Below, piece by piece: positions 60,178-64,000 of a stretch of 64,000 bases of DNA. Numbering within the stretch: position 1 is the stretch's first letter; every line of letters starts with the position of its first letter. The DNA lies in NCBI GenBank assembly GCA_910579615.1, contig CAJTUA010000004.1:124001-188000 (forward strand), read 5' to 3'. The translations under genes were made by a program, and so were the position numbers. Source of the DNA: an uncultured Lachnospiraceae bacterium. Its GTDB lineage: Bacteria > Bacillota > Clostridia > Lachnospirales > Lachnospiraceae. Below the pieces are notes generated by a model that was not told the origin of the DNA, searched no databases, and was given only the letters and a program-made list of their open reading frames with translations.

Positions 60178-60833
60178 GTTTCGATATACTGGGGTTTGGA
60201 GGTATTCACCTCAATCTTCTCCCGGATTTTCTTAATATGCACCGTCACCGTCGCAATATCCCCGATAGACTCCATATCCCAAATCTTCTGGAACAGCTCC
60301 TCCTTCGTATATACATGGTTCGGGTTTTCTGCCAGGAACGTCAGCAAATCAAACTCCTTCGTCGTAAAAGTGCGCTCCTCGCCGTTCACATAAACGCGGC
60401 GTGCCGTCTTGTCGATGCGGATGCCGCGGATTTCAATAATCTCATTCTCCTTCGCATTTGAGCCAATCAGCCGCTCGTAGCGCGCCATATGAGCCTTCAC
60501 GCGCGCCACCAGCTCGCTCGGGCTAAACGGCTTTGTCATGTAATCGTCCGCGCCAAGCCCAAGCCCGCGGATTTTGTCAATGTCATCCTTCTTCGCAGAT
60601 ACCATGATAACCGGGATATTTTTCACTTCACGCACCTGACGGCAGATTTCAAAACCGTCCACCTTCGGCAGCATCAAATCGAGGATAATCAAATCAAATT
60701 CCTCCCCCAGCGCGCGCGCCAGCCCCTCATCGCCGCTGCTCTCAATCGCCACCTCGAAACCGGAGAGTTCCAGATAGTCCTTTTCCAGCTCCGCAATCGC
60801 CGTCTCATCCTCCACAATCAGTATTTTGCTCAT
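60144..60833 (-). CDS. OmpR/PhoB-type response regulator
   Basis: 229 aa. The receiver domain (about 1-115) has acidic residues in ILIVEDETAIAE and the phospho-acceptor Asp in FDLIILDLMLPK (about 52). The winged-helix domain (about 130-229) contains KTARRVYVNGEERTFTTKEFDLLTFLAENPNHVYTKEELFQKIW. It ends IWGVGYRFKV, a C-terminus repeated twice downstream as a tandem duplication. The start at 60833 has AAGGAGG; the frame is open further. It lies 48 nt upstream... of nothing but follows the kinase gene (60882) on the same strand. Confidence 0.94.
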   Translation of the reverse strand: MSKILIVEDETAIAELEKDYLELSGFEVAIESSGDEGLARALGEEFDLIILDLMLPKVDGFEICRQVREVKNIPVIMVSAKKDDIDKIRGLGLGADDYMTKPFSPSELVARVKAHMARYERLIGSNAKENEIIEIRGIRIDKTARRVYVNGEERTFTTKEFDLLTFLAENPNHVYTKEELFQKIWDMESIGDIATVTVHIKKIREKIEVNTSKPQYIETIWGVGYRFKV

Positions 60834-60881
60834 TTTGTTTCCTCCTTTTCCTGCGGTGCCACCGCAACTCATATTTATTTT

Positions 60882-62435
60882 TTATGACTTAATTCTCATA
60901 CTTTTTAGATGTCTGCCTTTGGGCTCCTGTGAGGAATTCGCCGGGGGCATATGCTTATGCACGGAAAGCTTTGGCATCGTAAAACAGATGGATGTGCCAA
61001 CGCCCTCCTCGCTTTGCGCCCATATTTTCCCTCCGTGTTCCTCGATAATTTTCTGCGCAATCGCAAGCCCAAGCCCCGTGCCGCCCTTCCTTGAATTGCG
61101 CGAAGCGTCCGCGCGGTAAAAACGGTCGAAAATATACGGCAAATCTTTTTTCGCGATGCCCGGTCCATTGTCCGTCAGCTCCACCCTGACATTCTCCCCT
61201 TCGTCGCACAGCCTCACCGTAATCTTGCCTTCCGCCTTATCCATATATTTTACCGAATTTCCAATAATATTATTGATAACGCGCTTTAATTGCTCCGGGT
61301 CGGCGGAAACCCTCGTCCCTTCCGGTATCTCGTTAGCAAAATCAAGCTTTAAGTTTTCGACTTCCATATCAAGGCTCAATTCCTCGATGCAGTCCGTAAA
61401 ATACTCGCTCGCATCCAACACCAGGAAATTGTATGGCACGGTATTGCTGTCAATTTTTGTAAAAAATGCCAGCTCGTCCACAAGCACCGACATATCATTC
61501 GCTTTTGTATAGATTGTTTTCACGTATTTCTCCATTTTTTCCGGCGTGTCCGCGATGCCGTCCATAATCCCCTCCGCATAGCCCTTAATCGCCGTCAGCG
61601 GGGTTTTTAAGTCATGTGAGACATTGCTGATTAATTCTTTTGAATCCTGCTCATACTGCAGGCGCTCCTCAATCAGCTCCTTCATATGCACGCGCATCTC
61701 GTCGAAGTCCTGGCAGAGCTGCCCGATTTCATCCACCGGGTCACCTGAAATCGAATAATTCAGATTCCCGCATTTCATCTCGTTCGTCGCCACCTTAAGC
61801 GTATTCAGCGGCCGGATGATGGTGCGGTACAGCCAGACCACCAACACAACCGCCGTGATGCCGATAATCGCAATCATGCAGACGATAATCTGTATCAATG
61901 AATTTTTCAGCTGTGGCATGAGGACATTGACTTCCGTAACAATAAAAATACTTCCCTCGCTGCCATCCGAAAAATAAAAATCCTGATGTTTAATCAATAC
62001 CGGGGTTTTTTCCCCGACATAAATCCCCCCGTCAAGGTCTGTGTTATGCTCGCCAAAATCAGGGAGCAGACGGATGATATCTGACAGCTCACCCGCCCCC
62101 CCATAATAGATAACATCATTGTCCTTGCGCAAAACCAGATAGGAATATTTGTGTGAAAGCTCCGTGTTCATCTGCTTGATATATTCCATATCCTCAAATT
62201 TCTCCGGCTCGCGGATTGCACAGAGTTTAATCTGGTTATATGCTTCCCGTGTCACACGGTTTAAAATGCGCAGCGGGTTCACGATAACCTGCATCGTATC
62301 CGCATCCACGTCGTAAGTGTGCTGCAGCGCCGTGCCAAGATAGCCGATAATCACCCTGCCGCTCAACGCCATCATCAAAATCGGCAGTACGATCATTATA
62401 ACAAACGCAATTTTAAGTCTTCCTTTCAAATCCAT
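60882..62435 (-). CDS. Membrane sensor histidine kinase, partner of the OmpR-type regulator
   Basis: 517 aa. A first membrane helix (about 8-30), an extracytoplasmic domain of about 150 residues (no recognised ligand fold), a second helix (about 185-210) and a HAMP domain (IRPLNTLKVATNEMKCGNLNYSISGDPVDEIGQL) are followed by HisKA (ISNVSHDLKTPLTAIKGYAEGI) and HATPase blocks (NNIIGNSVKYMDKAEG, DNGPGIAKKDL, GGTGLGLAIAQKI). It phosphorylates the response regulator encoded directly downstream. ATG at 62435 with GAGG at 7 nt; an in-frame extension upstream lacks a ribosome binding site. Confidence 0.93.
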   Translation of the reverse strand: MDLKGRLKIAFVIMIVLPILMMALSGRVIIGYLGTALQHTYDVDADTMQVIVNPLRILNRVTREAYNQIKLCAIREPEKFEDMEYIKQMNTELSHKYSYLVLRKDNDVIYYGGAGELSDIIRLLPDFGEHNTDLDGGIYVGEKTPVLIKHQDFYFSDGSEGSIFIVTEVNVLMPQLKNSLIQIIVCMIAIIGITAVVLVVWLYRTIIRPLNTLKVATNEMKCGNLNYSISGDPVDEIGQLCQDFDEMRVHMKELIEERLQYEQDSKELISNVSHDLKTPLTAIKGYAEGIMDGIADTPEKMEKYVKTIYTKANDMSVLVDELAFFTKIDSNTVPYNFLVLDASEYFTDCIEELSLDMEVENLKLDFANEIPEGTRVSADPEQLKRVINNIIGNSVKYMDKAEGKITVRLCDEGENVRVELTDNGPGIAKKDLPYIFDRFYRADASRNSRKGGTGLGLAIAQKIIEEHGGKIWAQSEEGVGTSICFTMPKLSVHKHMPPANSSQEPKGRHLKSMRIKS

Positions 62436-62556
62436 CCTGATACCTCTGTTTTGCTCCCGTGAATTATCTTTGCACAATCGAGCAGAGGGAATGCTTTTCC
62501 CCACTACTCGCCGCGCGCGGGGCGCGTGCTGCAAAGCAGCCAGATTCCCTGCGCAT

Positions 62557-62595
62557 AAAAAAGACAGGCCGCACGACAATACCGCACAGCCTGTC
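62557..62595 (-). terminator. Terminator after metK
   Basis: Minus strand stem GACAGGC ... GCCTGTC with an inner TGCGG / CGTGCG pairing, followed by six T. Confidence 0.8.
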
Positions 62596-62675
62596 CTGTG
62601 GGATGTCAATGACATTGTACCATAAATCCCATCCCATTTTACCGTTTTTCGAATAATTTTAAATTTTTTTAAGAA

Positions 62676-63866
62676 TTATAAATACTCTTTCAGCACATCC
62701 ACCTTGTCAAGCTTCTCCCACGGCAAATCCAAATCATTCCGGCCAAAATGCCCATATGCCGCGGTCTGCTTGTAAATCGGGCGGCGCAGGTCAAGCATCT
62801 TGATAATGCCCGCCGGGCGCAAATCAAAATTCTCGCGGATAATTGCAATCAGTTCCTCATTCGTCTTCTTTCCCGTCCCAAAGGTGTCAATATTCACCGA
62901 GGTCGGCTGTGCCACACCGATGGCGTAGGAAAGCTGGATTTCACAGCGCTCGCAAAGACCTGCTGCCACAAGGTTTTTCGCCACATAGCGCGCCGCGTAT
63001 GCCGCGGAACGGTCCACCTTCGTGCAGTCCTTCCCGGAAAATGCGCCGCCGCCGTGGCGCGCATAACCGCCGTAGGTATCCACAATAATTTTGCGCCCCG
63101 TCAGTCCGCTGTCACCGTTCGGCCCGCCGATGACAAAACGTCCGGTCGGATTGATGAAAAACTTCGTTTCCCCGTCAATCAGTTCCTTTGGAAGCACCGG
63201 GTCAAATACATATTTTTTAATATCCTCATGGATTTGCTCCTGTGTCACCTTCGCGTCATGCTGTGTGGAGAGTACCACCGCATTCAGGTGCACCGGATGG
63301 TCGTTCCCGTCATACTCTACCGTCACCTGTGATTTTCCGTCCGGGCGCAGATAAGGCAGCGTGCCATCCTTGCGCACCTTCGTCAGCTGCTTCGTCAGCT
63401 TATGCGCAAGCGAAATCGGGTAAGGCATATATTCCTCCGTCTCGTTCGTCGCATAGCCAAACATCATGCCCTGGTCGCCCGCGCCAATCGCCTCGATATC
63501 CTTATCGGACATCGCATTTTCTTTTGCCTCAAGCGCCTTGTCAACGCCCATTGCAATGTCCTTCGACTGCTCGTCAAGCGACACGATAACTCCGCAGGTA
63601 TCACAGTCAAAGCCATACTCCGCATTGTCATAGCCAATCTCGCGGATGGTCTCGCGCACAATCTTCTGGATATCAACATAACCCTTTGTTGTCACTTCGC
63701 CCATAACAAGCACAAGCCCTGTGGTCGCTGCCGTCTCACACGCCACGCGGCTCATTGGGTCCTGCTCCATCAGCGCGTCCAATACCGCGTCCGAAATCTG
63801 GTCGCAGATTTTGTCCGGATGCCCCTCCGTTACGGATTCCGACGTAAATAATCTCTTTTCGCTCAT
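62676..63866 (-). CDS. metK: S-adenosylmethionine synthetase
   Basis: 396 aa, normal length. Makes SAM from methionine and ATP. MetK signatures are intact: FTSESVTEGHPDKICDQISDAVLDA at the N-terminus, GAGDQGMMFGYA (residues about 113-124) and the P-loop-like GGGAFSGKDCTKVDRSAAY. ATG at 63866 lies 6 nt after GGAGG; an in-frame ATG at 63878 overlaps the ribosome binding site. Only 134 nt of upstream sequence are in the window, and no SAM riboswitch is recognisable there. Confidence 0.98.
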   Translation of the reverse strand: MSEKRLFTSESVTEGHPDKICDQISDAVLDALMEQDPMSRVACETAATTGLVLVMGEVTTKGYVDIQKIVRETIREIGYDNAEYGFDCDTCGVIVSLDEQSKDIAMGVDKALEAKENAMSDKDIEAIGAGDQGMMFGYATNETEEYMPYPISLAHKLTKQLTKVRKDGTLPYLRPDGKSQVTVEYDGNDHPVHLNAVVLSTQHDAKVTQEQIHEDIKKYVFDPVLPKELIDGETKFFINPTGRFVIGGPNGDSGLTGRKIIVDTYGGYARHGGGAFSGKDCTKVDRSAAYAARYVAKNLVAAGLCERCEIQLSYAIGVAQPTSVNIDTFGTGKKTNEELIAIIRENFDLRPAGIIKMLDLRRPIYKQTAAYGHFGRNDLDLPWEKLDKVDVLKEYL

Positions 63867-63967
63867 ATCATCCTCCATTTTCCGTGCCGCCTTGTATTTT
63901 CCAAGGAATCTTACCGCAGGCAGCGCACAGCCGTAAAATCCCGTTTCCCTTATTCTTTGATTTGAAT

Positions 63968-63996
63968 GGACAGCGCCTCCGGCGCAAAAAAAGTCC
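63968..63996. other. Hairpin in the metK leader
   Basis: GGAC ... GCGCC-TCC-GGCGC ... GTCC, with a seven-A tract between the right arms, at the right edge of the window. It may belong to a longer leader or an element beyond the edge. Confidence 0.4.
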
Positions 63997-64000
63997 GCCC

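Noticed and set aside
63867..64000. Possible SAM riboswitch before metK
   Set aside because: The visible leader lacks S-box core segments and has only a short hairpin at the edge; the rest lies outside the window.

Overview
The window looks like chromosome from an anaerobic Clostridia of the Lachnospiraceae type. I infer this from a proline T-box leader on a eukaryote/archaeal-type prolyl-tRNA synthetase, a complete F-type ATP synthase operon with a Na+-type c subunit followed by a YwmB-like gene, many lipoproteins with a clear lipobox, leucine-rich-repeat and CotH surface proteins, ECF-type vitamin uptake, and AGGAGG ribosome binding sites throughout. No rRNA, tRNA, CRISPR array, phage or intact insertion sequence was seen. 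Nearly all genes lie on the minus strand. The plus-strand exceptions are 4643-9508, 21895-24003 and 25732-25929.

Layout. 1-4356: partial XRE regulator, then the aspartate-family operon (ACT protein, homoserine dehydrogenase, aspartate kinase). 4643-9508 (+): small membrane protein, CotH-kinase surface protein, vitamin B6 pair (ECF S component and pyridoxamine kinase). 9591-12543: ABC ATPase, permease, LytTR regulator and DUF3021 membrane protein, with a strong promoter and a tandem 22-bp operator candidate. 12893-15733: DegV and T-box-controlled proS. 15769-21393: LRR/EF-hand-like lipoprotein, AI-2E family permease, CPCC protein, AAA ATPase. 21895-25929: GH127 arabinofuranosidase, sigma factor with a co-translated DUF4367-like partner, small Cys-rich lipoprotein. 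26027-31054: sugar-type ABC operon without an ATPase. 31434-34074: broken and intact lipoproteins and a DUF374 acyltransferase-like gene. 34338-43078: YwmB and the ATP synthase operon. 43247-48721: MntP, PH-like membrane protein, orphan solute-binding lipoprotein, acidic coiled-coil protein, and a CaCA antiporter behind a yybP-ykoY (Mn2+) riboswitch. 49079-56647: two GH43-type proteins, a hybrid histidine kinase and a diguanylate cyclase. 56814-62435: gene remnant, small membrane protein, ABC exporter, OmpR-type two-component system. 62676-63866: metK.

The most unusual signal is a family of intergenic stem-loop elements at about 3801-3910, 15304-15421, 43823-43891 and 46106-46241. Each sits directly upstream of the Shine-Dalgarno of a minus-strand gene. 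They share the border TTTTAAGTTCCGC and a nested hairpin architecture. Their outer arms differ between copies but stay complementary, which is compensatory change. I do not recognise this family. Other notable signals are the LytTR operator candidate, a 53-bp tandem duplication of the 3' end of a response-regulator gene, a terminator whose arm carries the ribosome binding site of the next gene, and a lipoprotein gene broken by a frameshift and a nonsense codon.
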